From assembly GCA_015520145.1 (NCBI GenBank), contig WAQR01000180.1, positions 1-5,322 on the forward strand: DNA of 5,322 nt, written 5' to 3'. Shown here one piece after another: positions 1 to 5,322 of the stretch; positions within the stretch are counted from its first letter, which is position 1, and each line of letters starts with the position of its first letter. The position numbers were made by a program, and so were the translations under genes. Under the pieces are notes generated by a model. That model was not told where the DNA came from, did no database searches, and saw only the letters and a list, made by a program, of their open reading frames with translations. The stretch is from Candidatus Hydrothermarchaeota archaeon (GTDB lineage: Archaea; Hydrothermarchaeota; Hydrothermarchaeia; Hydrothermarchaeales; WAQR01).

Positions 1-562
1 CCGGGGCACTGCCACCGAGGGCGAGCAGGTCGCCGCGCCGTTTGCACAACGCGAGGAAGAGCGCCAGCAGGAAGGTGCAGAGCATGAGCCACGAAGATCC
101 CCAGCCGGAGATTATAAACGCCCCTGAGGCAGCACGCCACACGAAGTTGACAGAAATTGTGATAACATCAGCGAATACTATGTTCTTGAGCCAGAACGTA
201 TAAAGCAGCGAGGTGAGGAAGAGGAGAGATGCCGTAGCACCAAATAGCAGGTTTATTTTGAAAGAGACTGCAAGGGAGACGACAAGCAGTACTGCGGCAT
301 ATACCGCCGCTGTGCCCTGGGTGATCCTCCCGGACGGGAGCGGCCGATTCCTCTTTTTCGGATGCAGTTTATCCCTTTTAATATCTGCGATATCATTTAT
401 TATATACCCCACACCGGAAACCAGGGAAAGAACGAAAAAACCGAGCACGACTTTCGGGTAGAGTGCGATATCGGTCATCTTGCCCGCAAACACTATGCCG
501 ACAAACACCAGCAGGTTCTTGTACCACTGCTGGGGCCTGAGGATCTCTATATACACGTGCAT
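1..562 (-). CDS. UbiA-family prenyltransferase, probable polyprenyl-phosphate (DPPR synthase-like) phosphoribosyltransferase; 3' end cut by window edge
   Basis: The minus strand is open from an ATG at 562 to the left edge, giving 187 codons with no stop. The N-terminus (LRPQQWYKNLLVF, about residues 8-20) and the Asp-rich stretch at residues 56-74 (N56 D57, D60, D64, H67 P68, K70, R73 P74) match the pattern NDxxDxxxDxxHPxKxxRP. That pattern is typical of the UbiA branch containing decaprenyl-phosphate 5-phosphoribosyltransferase. The stretch LCKRRGDLL near residues 172-180 also fits this branch. About five or six hydrophobic segments are visible (roughly 16-27, 37-55, 86-100, 103-123, 129-152, 156-172), so this is an integral membrane protein. 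Family members are usually near 290-300 residues, so about a third, including the second Asp-rich motif, lies outside the window. The inferred reaction is transfer of phosphoribose from PRPP to polyprenyl phosphate, an early step toward lipid-linked pentose donors. It is last of the five genes, 34 nt after the preceding stop, with no ribosome binding site. The gene is much richer in GC than its neighbours. The exact substrate is an inference from motifs. Confidence 0.88.
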   Translation of the reverse strand, partial: MHVYIEILRPQQWYKNLLVFVGIVFAGKMTDIALYPKVVLGFFVLSLVSGVGYIINDIADIKRDKLHPKKRNRPLPSGRITQGTAAVYAAVLLVVSLAVSFKINLLFGATASLLFLTSLLYTFWLKNIVFADVITISVNFVWRAASGAFIISGWGSSWLMLCTFLLALFLALCKRRGDLLALGGSAP

Positions 563-596
563 AAAATAAACTGATGCAGTTAAACAGATATATAGC
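563..596 (-). promoter_or_regulatory. Short intergenic gap with TATA-like element before the UbiA-like gene (tentative)
   Basis: This is the only gap between genes in the window. It has no Shine-Dalgarno-like run. The minus strand carries CTATATAT (TATATAT at 588-594), centred about 29 nt before the ATG at 562. That is where an archaeal TATA box would sit for a leaderless transcript. Read as a bacterial promoter, the same bases form only a weak -10 element, with a poor TTGGAA -35 match upstream. AT-rich text this short can occur by chance, so this is a hint only. Confidence 0.15.
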
Positions 597-1601
597 TTAC
601 CGATAAATTTCCAATATCTTCTCTGCGATATTCTCCCAGGACAGGGCCTCTGCCCTCCTCCGTGCCTCTTTTCCAAGTTTTTCACGCAGACCCTTTGATT
701 CTGCAAGCCTTATAATCTGGTTAGCCAGTCCGTTTATATCTCTGCTGCTGTAATATAAACAGCCCTGATTCTCAGTATAATATATTATATTCCTCATCCT
801 ATTAGTCACGATAGGCAACCCACACGCCATACCCTCGAGCAATACGTTATTTGCAGTTGCCTTTTTCAGCGGCAGCACAAGGAACGATGCAGTTTGGTAT
901 AAATTGAGGAGTTCACTATCAGGGACACTGTTTTTTATAATTATATTCTCCTGGTTCACATCTTTCAACTGGTTTGATACAATTATCAGTTTAAATCCTG
1001 CCGGCAGGCCTGGAGCAGCAATTTTCATCGCCTCTATCAAGGTATTGTAATCCCTCTGATGGTTCCCTACAGCAAGGCAGAATGAGTAAGTCGAATCTGT
1101 TTCATTTGTTTTAGGAGAGAAGTAATCGGTATCTACCCCGTGAGGGATGAGGGAGATATCTTCCCTGCCAAGTTCCTTTCTAAAAAAATCGTACTGACCG
1201 GGTGACAGGACGATAATGTGGTCAGCATTTTTAACAATCCTCTTCCAGTAGAACTGCATTATTTCAATAAACCGCTCCGGCGGCTGGTGAAAGGTAACCA
1301 CTATTTTCTTATCTTTCTTGAAACGCCTGAACCCTGAAAGGAGGAATGTATCCTCGCCGTAAATGTGGTGGAGAACATCTGAATCGTCCAGCAGTGCGGT
1401 CTTTTCTGCATCAACTGACGTGTAAAACCAGGATATGAATCTCAAACAGCGGAACGGGTAAGAGGATTTGCCAAGCTTTTTGAATTTTATGGTGTGGTAA
1501 ACGTTGTCGGCATTGATAAAATCTATTATCCTCTCATATCCAGAGTATGCGCTGTGATATGGTACCCCCTTTAAAAAGGGGGTTATTATACTTACATTCA
1601 T
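597..1601 (-). CDS. Family-4 glycosyltransferase (GT-B fold), TANN-type variant lacking the first Glu of EX7E
   Basis: This 334-residue protein starts at the ATG at 1601, which overlaps the preceding stop as ATGA. A GAGG ribosome binding site lies 7 nt upstream, so the start is secure. The N-terminal domain begins IITPFLKGVPYHSAYSGYER and contains VVTFHQPP (101-108). The linker contains HIIVLSPGQYDFF (128-140) and IPHGVDTDYF (152-161), typical of GT4 enzymes. The C-terminal domain has LAVGNHQRDYNTLIEA (176-191), the sugar-nucleotide domain start, and a donor-site segment ATANNVLLEGMACGLPIV (248-265). In most GT4 enzymes this segment is EX7E; here the second Glu is E256 but the first position is A248. 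I recall a GT4 subgroup with a similar TANN sequence, so the enzyme is probably active. No signal peptide or membrane segment is evident, so it is likely a cytosolic or peripheral enzyme transferring a sugar from an activated donor to a growing glycan. Donor and acceptor cannot be predicted. Confidence 0.93.
   Translation of the reverse strand: MNVSIITPFLKGVPYHSAYSGYERIIDFINADNVYHTIKFKKLGKSSYPFRCLRFISWFYTSVDAEKTALLDDSDVLHHIYGEDTFLLSGFRRFKKDKKIVVTFHQPPERFIEIMQFYWKRIVKNADHIIVLSPGQYDFFRKELGREDISLIPHGVDTDYFSPKTNETDSTYSFCLAVGNHQRDYNTLIEAMKIAAPGLPAGFKLIIVSNQLKDVNQENIIIKNSVPDSELLNLYQTASFLVLPLKKATANNVLLEGMACGLPIVTNRMRNIIYYTENQGCLYYSSRDINGLANQIIRLAESKGLREKLGKEARRRAEALSWENIAEKILEIYR
997..1008. repeat. 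12-bp perfect palindrome CCTGCCGGCAGG
   Basis: The sequence is its own reverse complement. It lies in the GT4 gene at 597-1601 and encodes part of GLPAG (residues 198-202), between the donor-domain first helix and the strand FKLIIV. About one 12-bp palindrome is expected by chance in a window this size, so the call is of the sequence pattern only. Confidence 0.6.
1564..1583. repeat. Perfect 9-bp inverted repeat (short hairpin) at the start of the GT4 gene ending at 597
   Basis: ACCCCCTTT and AAAGGGGGT face each other across two bases. In the mRNA they cover nt 19-38 of the coding sequence (codons 7-13, TPFLKGV). Allowing a 4-base loop, an 8-bp stem with five G-C pairs can form, close enough to the start codon to touch the initiating ribosome's footprint. 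Confidence 0.8.
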
Positions 1602-2734
1602 CTATCTTCCTCAATGAGTTCCTTATAAACATCGACCATCTTCTTCGTTATAACATCCCAATCATATCTCTTTGCCTCTTCTATTGCTTTTTTCCCCATT
1701 TCTTGTAAGGTCTTTTTATCGCCAAACTTCATGATTGTCTCGGCCAACTTCTCTGAATCTTTGGGCGCTATCAAAACGCCAAAATCTGACTTAACAATCG
1801 GTCTTATGGATGGGATATCTGAGGCGATTATCGGCAGGCCAGATGCCATAGCTTCTAAAAGCACCGTCGGAAATCCCTCATATAAAGAAGGGATGACAAA
1901 CATATCCGACGCCGCATAGATATCCTTCAAGTCTTCGCCGTAAAGAGGCCCTGTAAATATTATATTTTCCATACCCTCTGCCTTTTTTAGAATAATTTTT
2001 TTATATTTCTCCTGCCCGTCACCAACAATCAGTAATTTGAATTTACTGCCAAGCTTACCTGCTGCGTCTATTAAATATTCCAATCCCTTTTGAGAATGGA
2101 ATCTGCCGACAAAAAGGATTACAATTTCATTTTCGATTTTATATTTCTCACGTGTGCCTGCCCTGTCACTTTCTTTAGAAAAGACTGAGATATCAACGCC
2201 ATTTGGGATATATATAATTTTATTATTAGATATGCCAAGCCAGGTCAGTTCATCTATCAGGGGTTCATTTATCCCAATTATCTTTTTCGTTTTTCTGGCA
2301 CAAAGGACATCTTCTACCAGCCTTAGATATTCGACTGGCTTACCCCATAAAGGTAAAAATTTACTTCTCTCGATATTCATGTTGTGGAAAGTCAGAACAA
2401 GTGGAACATTAATGCTGTGAAACAGGGGATAGCTAAGTGCACCGCGCCTGTGTACATGCACTACATCATACTTTTTTTTATTATGCTGCTGTCTGACAAG
2501 AGAGGAAGCTCTTTTGCCCCAGACAAAATTCCGCCAGACCGGGATACTGCTTGACGGCGCTCTATATACTTTAAACCCCTCATCGTCTTTGTATTTTGGC
2601 GTGCCCATGGGATAGGATACAACATCCACCTCATGCCCAAGTAAAACAAGTTTCCTCGTTAAATTATATACATAGGTACCGATTCCACCTGCCCTGCTGT
2701 CGTAAAACTCGCCTGAAACCTGACAGATCCTCAA
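1598..2734 (-). CDS. Family-4 glycosyltransferase (GT-B fold), canonical
   Basis: This 378-residue protein starts at a TTG (2734) that overlaps the previous gene's TGA as TTGA. GGAGG lies 7 nt upstream, and the N-terminus MRICQVSGEFYDSRAGGIG is what the family expects, so the unusual start codon is well supported. The N-terminal acceptor domain shows the glycine-rich loop GGIGTYVYNL (16-25), GHEVDVVS (33-40), YDVVHVH (89-95) and LVLTFHN (112-118). The link to the second domain contains IPNGVDISVF (176-185). The donor domain begins ILFVGRFHSQKGLEYLI (206-222) and holds LLIVGDG (234-240) and a complete EX7E motif, E286 and E294, in EGFPTVLLEAMASGLPII (286-303). Length and motifs are ordinary for a retaining GT4 enzyme such as those of polysaccharide or glycolipid synthesis. 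It has no membrane segment, and likely uses a nucleotide-activated sugar that the sequence does not identify. Its position between the phosphohydrolase and a second GT4, with overlapping ends on both sides, implies co-translation with them. Confidence 0.95.
   Translation of the reverse strand: MRICQVSGEFYDSRAGGIGTYVYNLTRKLVLLGHEVDVVSYPMGTPKYKDDEGFKVYRAPSSSIPVWRNFVWGKRASSLVRQQHNKKKYDVVHVHRRGALSYPLFHSINVPLVLTFHNMNIERSKFLPLWGKPVEYLRLVEDVLCARKTKKIIGINEPLIDELTWLGISNNKIIYIPNGVDISVFSKESDRAGTREKYKIENEIVILFVGRFHSQKGLEYLIDAAGKLGSKFKLLIVGDGQEKYKKIILKKAEGMENIIFTGPLYGEDLKDIYAASDMFVIPSLYEGFPTVLLEAMASGLPIIASDIPSIRPIVKSDFGVLIAPKDSEKLAETIMKFGDKKTLQEMGKKAIEEAKRYDWDVITKKMVDVYKELIEEDR
1609..1612 (-). promoter_or_regulatory. 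Ribosome binding site of the third complete gene in the operon
   Basis: The minus strand reads GAGG in TTGAGGAAG, 7 nt before the ATG at 1601. It lies inside the end of the preceding GT4 gene (the codons for its EEDR tail), consistent with translational coupling through the ATGA overlap. Confidence 0.65.
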
Positions 2735-4227
2735 TATTCTTCCTCCCTCTTCTGTATAGTAAACTGTGTCTTTAATGCTCCGGTTACGACCCGCCCATCC
2801 ATATCTTTTGGTACAGGAAGACCAAATAGGTGTAATATTGTCGGTGCAATATCATAGATATTTATATCATTTAAATGACCCGATTTTGCTATGTCCGGTC
2901 CGGATGCAATAAATATCCCTTTACTCTTGTGATTGAAATCATCTGTTTTTACAAATTCTTTCGGTAATAACACAGGCATGATAGAATAATCCATATTACA
3001 TGGTACTACCACAATATCCGGTGCATTGTTCAGATATCTGCCATGGTAGACCTCTTCTTTTGGCAATACGTTACTAAAAATCCGGTTGCCGTCGGGGTCT
3101 TTAATAGACTTGAGATCATTTATTAAACCATTAACGAACCTTTGATACTCTGATTTCGAATCAAACTGTTTATTCACCCATATCCCAAGACTGCTGGAGG
3201 AGTTGCAGGAGACTTCAGATTTCTCAAAATCTACGTGCTTTACAACTCTTTCGATATGTGCCAGCACAGGAAGTGGCACATATCGTTTAATAAAATTGAG
3301 ACGGAATAAGGATATTATATAAGCAATGGTGTCAAATGGGATTATATCCACTATGGACGTATAGATATTATTTTTTTCCTTGACTATCTCACTTTTAAAA
3401 TCAGGAAGTGTAACACTCTTATCAGATGGTACAACGGCAAATCCCCTGTTTTTAAGCCAGGTATTTATATAAAAGTTCCATCTAACCCTCCCCATCCCAT
3501 GGTCGGATACAATGATGACATTTGTCGTATTATGGTCTACATTCTCCAGGATCCTGCCGATACAGGAATCGATATGCCTATAAAAATCCCTATGGTGTTC
3601 TGGATCTTTTGTTACGTGGAATATCTCATCTGTTTTTTGAAACACTACAAACAGAAAATCCCAGGGATAATTTTCCATCAGATACGATGTTAGATTACAT
3701 CTGGAATCTGCCAGTATCCTGTATCCTGCAATTTTCTTTACCAGCGATGTGAGATCCGTTTCGTGTTCTGAATATATCCTGTATTTTCCATATTTGTCTT
3801 CAAATTTTTTCAGTATATCTGGGGGGTAGGTTTTGGTGTTCTCCGGTGAGAGATATCCAGGAATGATTATGCCGTTAGTCTTTTTTGGAGGATATGTTAC
3901 TGGCACGTTAATGACGATTGAAAAGAGATTATTTTTCGAGAGTATATCCCAGATACACTCGGCTTTATTATCCCTGGAATCAACAATCTTTCTCTTGTAT
4001 TCAACATATTTATAAAAATCAAATATCCCATGCTTTCCAGGATTTTTTCCTGTGGAAAGTGACGTCCATGCAGGTGCGGTCCACGGAGGGATGGTGCTGT
4101 TCTGGTCTGCATATACCCCAGATTCTTTCAGTGATGAGAGATTTGGTAAATCTCCTTCACTAATCCATTTATCTAGAATATTAAATGATGCCGCATCCAG
4201 ACCGATCATTAATAATTTATTTTTCAT
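2731..4227 (-). CDS. Alkaline-phosphatase-superfamily phosphohydrolase/phosphodiesterase (COG3379-like), cytosolic
   Basis: This is a 498-residue protein counted from ATG 4227. A GTG one codon upstream (4230) is the alternative start. AGAGG stands 7 nt before the ATG but 4 nt before the GTG, and the two following genes also use a 7-nt spacer, so I prefer the ATG. All metal-site residues expected of the type I phosphodiesterase/nucleotide pyrophosphatase fold are visible: D11 in IGLDAASF, nucleophile T50 in PPWTAPAWTSLSTG, D200 and H204 in KTDEIFH, D242 and H243 in SDHGMG, and H433 in NHKSKGIFIASGP. The stretch DPDGNRIF...EEVYHGRY...APDIVVVP (about 378-409) and IYDIAPTILHLFGLP (457-471) also fit the predicted phosphohydrolase/phosphomutase family COG3379. 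There is no signal peptide. One moderately hydrophobic part (about 289-310) lies in the variable insert before the C-terminal core. It should hydrolyse or transfer a phosphate ester or diester with two divalent metals. In this glycan cluster the substrate could be a nucleotide-sugar, a sugar phosphate or a lipid-linked intermediate; that is inference. The gene is AT-rich compared with both window ends. Confidence 0.92.
   Translation of the reverse strand: MKNKLLMIGLDAASFNILDKWISEGDLPNLSSLKESGVYADQNSTIPPWTAPAWTSLSTGKNPGKHGIFDFYKYVEYKRKIVDSRDNKAECIWDILSKNNLFSIVINVPVTYPPKKTNGIIIPGYLSPENTKTYPPDILKKFEDKYGKYRIYSEHETDLTSLVKKIAGYRILADSRCNLTSYLMENYPWDFLFVVFQKTDEIFHVTKDPEHHRDFYRHIDSCIGRILENVDHNTTNVIIVSDHGMGRVRWNFYINTWLKNRGFAVVPSDKSVTLPDFKSEIVKEKNNIYTSIVDIIPFDTIAYIISLFRLNFIKRYVPLPVLAHIERVVKHVDFEKSEVSCNSSSSLGIWVNKQFDSKSEYQRFVNGLINDLKSIKDPDGNRIFSNVLPKEEVYHGRYLNNAPDIVVVPCNMDYSIMPVLLPKEFVKTDDFNHKSKGIFIASGPDIAKSGHLNDINIYDIAPTILHLFGLPVPKDMDGRVVTGALKTQFTIQKREEEY
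2742..2746 (-). promoter_or_regulatory. Ribosome binding site supporting a TTG start
   Basis: The minus strand reads GGAGG within AGGGAGGA, 7 nt before the TTG at 2734. It lies in the last codons of the phosphohydrolase gene (its Glu-rich tail, KREEEY). It is the strongest such site in the window and justifies the non-ATG start of the second GT4. Confidence 0.75.
3252..3285. repeat. Perfect 12-bp inverted repeat inside the phosphohydrolase gene
   Basis: CGATATGTGCCA at 3252-3263 is the exact reverse complement of TGGCACATATCG at 3274-3285, with a 10-base loop. It falls in codons 315-326 of the phosphohydrolase (RYVPLPVLAHIE), within the variable insert between the SDHG motif and the C-terminal core. 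No T-run follows the stem on the transcribed strand, so it does not look like an intrinsic terminator. Confidence 0.85.
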
Positions 4228-5322
4228 CACAAGACCTCTAAAAAGTTTTTCACATAAACCTTAGGAGTGAAGAACTCTTTATATGTATTTTTGATTTTAC
4301 GTTTTGGATAGGCTTTTGCAGAAAAATTTAGGATAGATCGCCTTAACAAAGATTTACCATGTCCAAATACCAGCCTGCGGTCAACCTTCTCAACATATTC
4401 TCTCACCCCGCCAAGTCCTGTGACAATACTGGGCGTGCCGACACTCATCGCCTCGAGCACCACAAGCGGGCCGTTCTCCGGCCATATCGAGGGAAGGACG
4501 AGTGCGTTTGCATCCAAAAACAGCGAGAAGAGTTTCTCGTGCGGCTGAAAACCGAGAAAAATAACCCTTTCTGCAAGGTTGTTCGAGTTTATAAATTCAA
4601 TGACATGATTTTCAAGACTGCCTGTACCTGCGATTATAAGGTTTGCATCTATCCTATCACGATGCTCTTTGAACACCTCGAGCAGATCCAGTATCCCTTT
4701 GTGCTTCTCAAGCATCCCTGCAAAGAGAAAATAATTCGAGTAGCCTGACGGCGGGATGTGCTCGGGGGGCGGGGGTGAGAAATTGTGGATCGTTGTGCTC
4801 GTCACATCTATCTCTTCTATCAGCCTTTTCCGTAAGTATTCACTTGGTGATATCAGGAGGTCTATATCGCCAACCGCTTTTTTTAACCCTTTAAATGCCC
4901 GCCATAGCTGGGGCGGTCTTCGGGATTTGATAGAACAGGTAAAGCACGATTTTTCTGTACACACGTCTATTTTGTCTTTTAAAAGATTGCTGGTAGGGCA
5001 GATGAGCCAGAAATCGTGTGCGGTATAGAGATTTAGATAGTTTCCCTGCTTTCTTAACAGATTATATCCTAAAAGAGAGATATTATGGTGATGTACCACA
5101 TCAGGGCGAATATCTCTAATTAACCTGGAGAATTTTCTTTGTATAAAATTGGAGTTACCAAAAGAATAGACTAGTAGTGGGTCTGCTTTCCCAATGGGCG
5201 ATTTCAGGGTATGGATGAAAACATTATCCACATCCTCAGGTTCTGGCGGGATAGTATCTCGTTTAATACGGTAAGCATCAAGACTATGCAGAACATGTAC
5301 TTCGTGACCCTGCATCGCAAGG
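4227..5322 (-). CDS. Family-4 glycosyltransferase with four-cysteine cluster; 5' end cut by window edge
   Basis: The frame stays open through the right edge. The methionine at 5315 is preceded in frame by Leu-Ala and sits in LAMQGHEVHVL, the end of the first helix of a GT4 enzyme. The real start therefore lies outside, probably 20-35 residues upstream. Numbered from that methionine, visible parts are IRPDVVHHHN (69-78), YTAHDFWLICP (97-107), a cysteine cluster C106, C119, C124, C127, the linker LLISPSEYLRKRL (153-165), a proline run (181-184), YFLFAGMLEKHKGILDLL (195-212) opening the donor domain, IIAGTGSL (227-234), and an intact EX7E pair, E280 and E288, in PENGPLVVLEAMSVGTP (279-295). It is a cytosolic or peripheral sugar transferase in the same glycan pathway as its neighbours. 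The HDFW...CP followed by spaced cysteines is seen in one group of GT4 enzymes, and its role there is not clear to me. The stop overlaps the next gene's start as TGATG. Positions about 4380-4800 are clearly richer in GC than the rest of the gene. Confidence 0.94.
   Translation of the reverse strand, partial: LAMQGHEVHVLHSLDAYRIKRDTIPPEPEDVDNVFIHTLKSPIGKADPLLVYSFGNSNFIQRKFSRLIRDIRPDVVHHHNISLLGYNLLRKQGNYLNLYTAHDFWLICPTSNLLKDKIDVCTEKSCFTCSIKSRRPPQLWRAFKGLKKAVGDIDLLISPSEYLRKRLIEEIDVTSTTIHNFSPPPPEHIPPSGYSNYFLFAGMLEKHKGILDLLEVFKEHRDRIDANLIIAGTGSLENHVIEFINSNNLAERVIFLGFQPHEKLFSLFLDANALVLPSIWPENGPLVVLEAMSVGTPSIVTGLGGVREYVEKVDRRLVFGHGKSLLRRSILNFSAKAYPKRKIKNTYKEFFTPKVYVKNFLEVL
4235..4239 (-). promoter_or_regulatory. 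Ribosome binding site deciding the phosphohydrolase start
   Basis: The minus strand reads AGAGG here, inside the last codons of the upstream GT4. It is 7 nt before ATG 4227 and only 4 nt before GTG 4230. This favours the ATG, whose first base is the last base of the upstream stop (TGATG). Confidence 0.6.

Noticed and set aside
213..574. Two plus-strand open readings (82 and 70 codons) in the left-hand region that has no complete minus-strand gene
   Set aside because: They are opposite the UbiA-like gene, whose minus-strand translation shows clear family motifs and runs off the window edge.
776..789. A 14-bp perfect palindrome TATAATATATTATA
   Set aside because: It is pure A/T text created by the codons for Ile-Ile-Tyr-Tyr in a GT4 gene; low-complexity AT sequence makes this easily by chance. 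It also resembles a promoter -10 box but is in the middle of a gene.
2868..2882. AT-rich imperfect repeats such as AATATC/GATATT pairs in the phosphohydrolase gene
   Set aside because: The arms are only about 6 bp and expected by chance in AT-rich coding sequence.
3499..4264. Several short open readings on both strands inside the phosphohydrolase gene
   Set aside because: They overlap a frame with a complete set of catalytic residues, and have no motifs of their own.
4359..4748. A 129-codon open reading on the plus strand
   Set aside because: It lies fully opposite the donor domain of the right-hand GT4, in the GC-rich block where antisense stops are rare. Its product has no recognisable motif and the GT4 frame is certain.
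5313..5315. The ATG at 5315 as the start of the right-hand GT4
   Set aside because: The frame continues upstream to the edge (Leu-Ala before it), and the protein would lack the first strand and glycine-rich loop of the GT4 fold, so this Met is internal.
1..5322. tRNA genes, CRISPR array, insertion sequence, or intrinsic terminator
   Set aside because: I saw no cloverleaf-like text, no regularly spaced direct repeats, no transposase motif, and no GC stem followed by a T-run on the transcribed strand.

Overview
The window is one densely packed minus-strand gene cluster. Five protein genes all read right to left: a family-4 glycosyltransferase (GT4) cut by the right edge, a cytosolic alkaline-phosphatase-superfamily phosphohydrolase, two more GT4 enzymes, and a UbiA-family prenyltransferase cut by the left edge. 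The UbiA enzyme best resembles polyprenyl-phosphate phosphoribosyltransferases. I see no gene on the plus strand, no RNA gene, no mobile element, no CRISPR array and no clear terminator.

The layout suggests one operon. The first four genes overlap at their stop/start codons (TGATG or GTGA, then TTGA, then ATGA). Each of the three internal starts has a purine-rich ribosome binding site, with a 7-nt spacer if the phosphohydrolase starts at ATG 4227. The last gene, UbiA-like, follows a 34-nt gap and has no visible ribosome binding site. The operon promoter must lie to the right of the window.

Functionally this looks like part of a surface-glycan locus (exopolysaccharide, lipopolysaccharide-type glycan or cell-envelope glycolipid). 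The GT4 enzymes would add sugars one after another from activated donors. The UbiA-like protein would make polyprenyl-phospho-pentose, a lipid-linked sugar donor precursor. The phosphohydrolase has all its metal ligands but no signal peptide, so it probably acts on a cytosolic phosphate or phosphodiester intermediate. Its substrate cannot be read from the sequence.

The organism cannot be named. Ribosome binding sites close to GGAGG and a TTG start fit bacteria, for example one of the deep-branching or uncultured lineages. A euryarchaeon is not excluded, because those also use such sites, and the UbiA-like gene has a TATA-like box about 29 nt before its start. Base composition is mosaic: the left end (UbiA) is very GC-rich, the phosphohydrolase is AT-rich, and the C-terminal domain of the right-hand GT4 contains a GC-rich block. 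This fits the patchwork history common in glycan loci.

Nothing here amounts to a clearly new system. The points most worth a second look are a perfect 12-bp inverted repeat inside the phosphohydrolase gene, a strong hairpin just inside the start of the third complete gene, a GT4 lacking the first glutamate of its usual EX7E motif, a four-cysteine cluster in the right-hand GT4, and the soluble phosphohydrolase embedded among glycosyltransferases.
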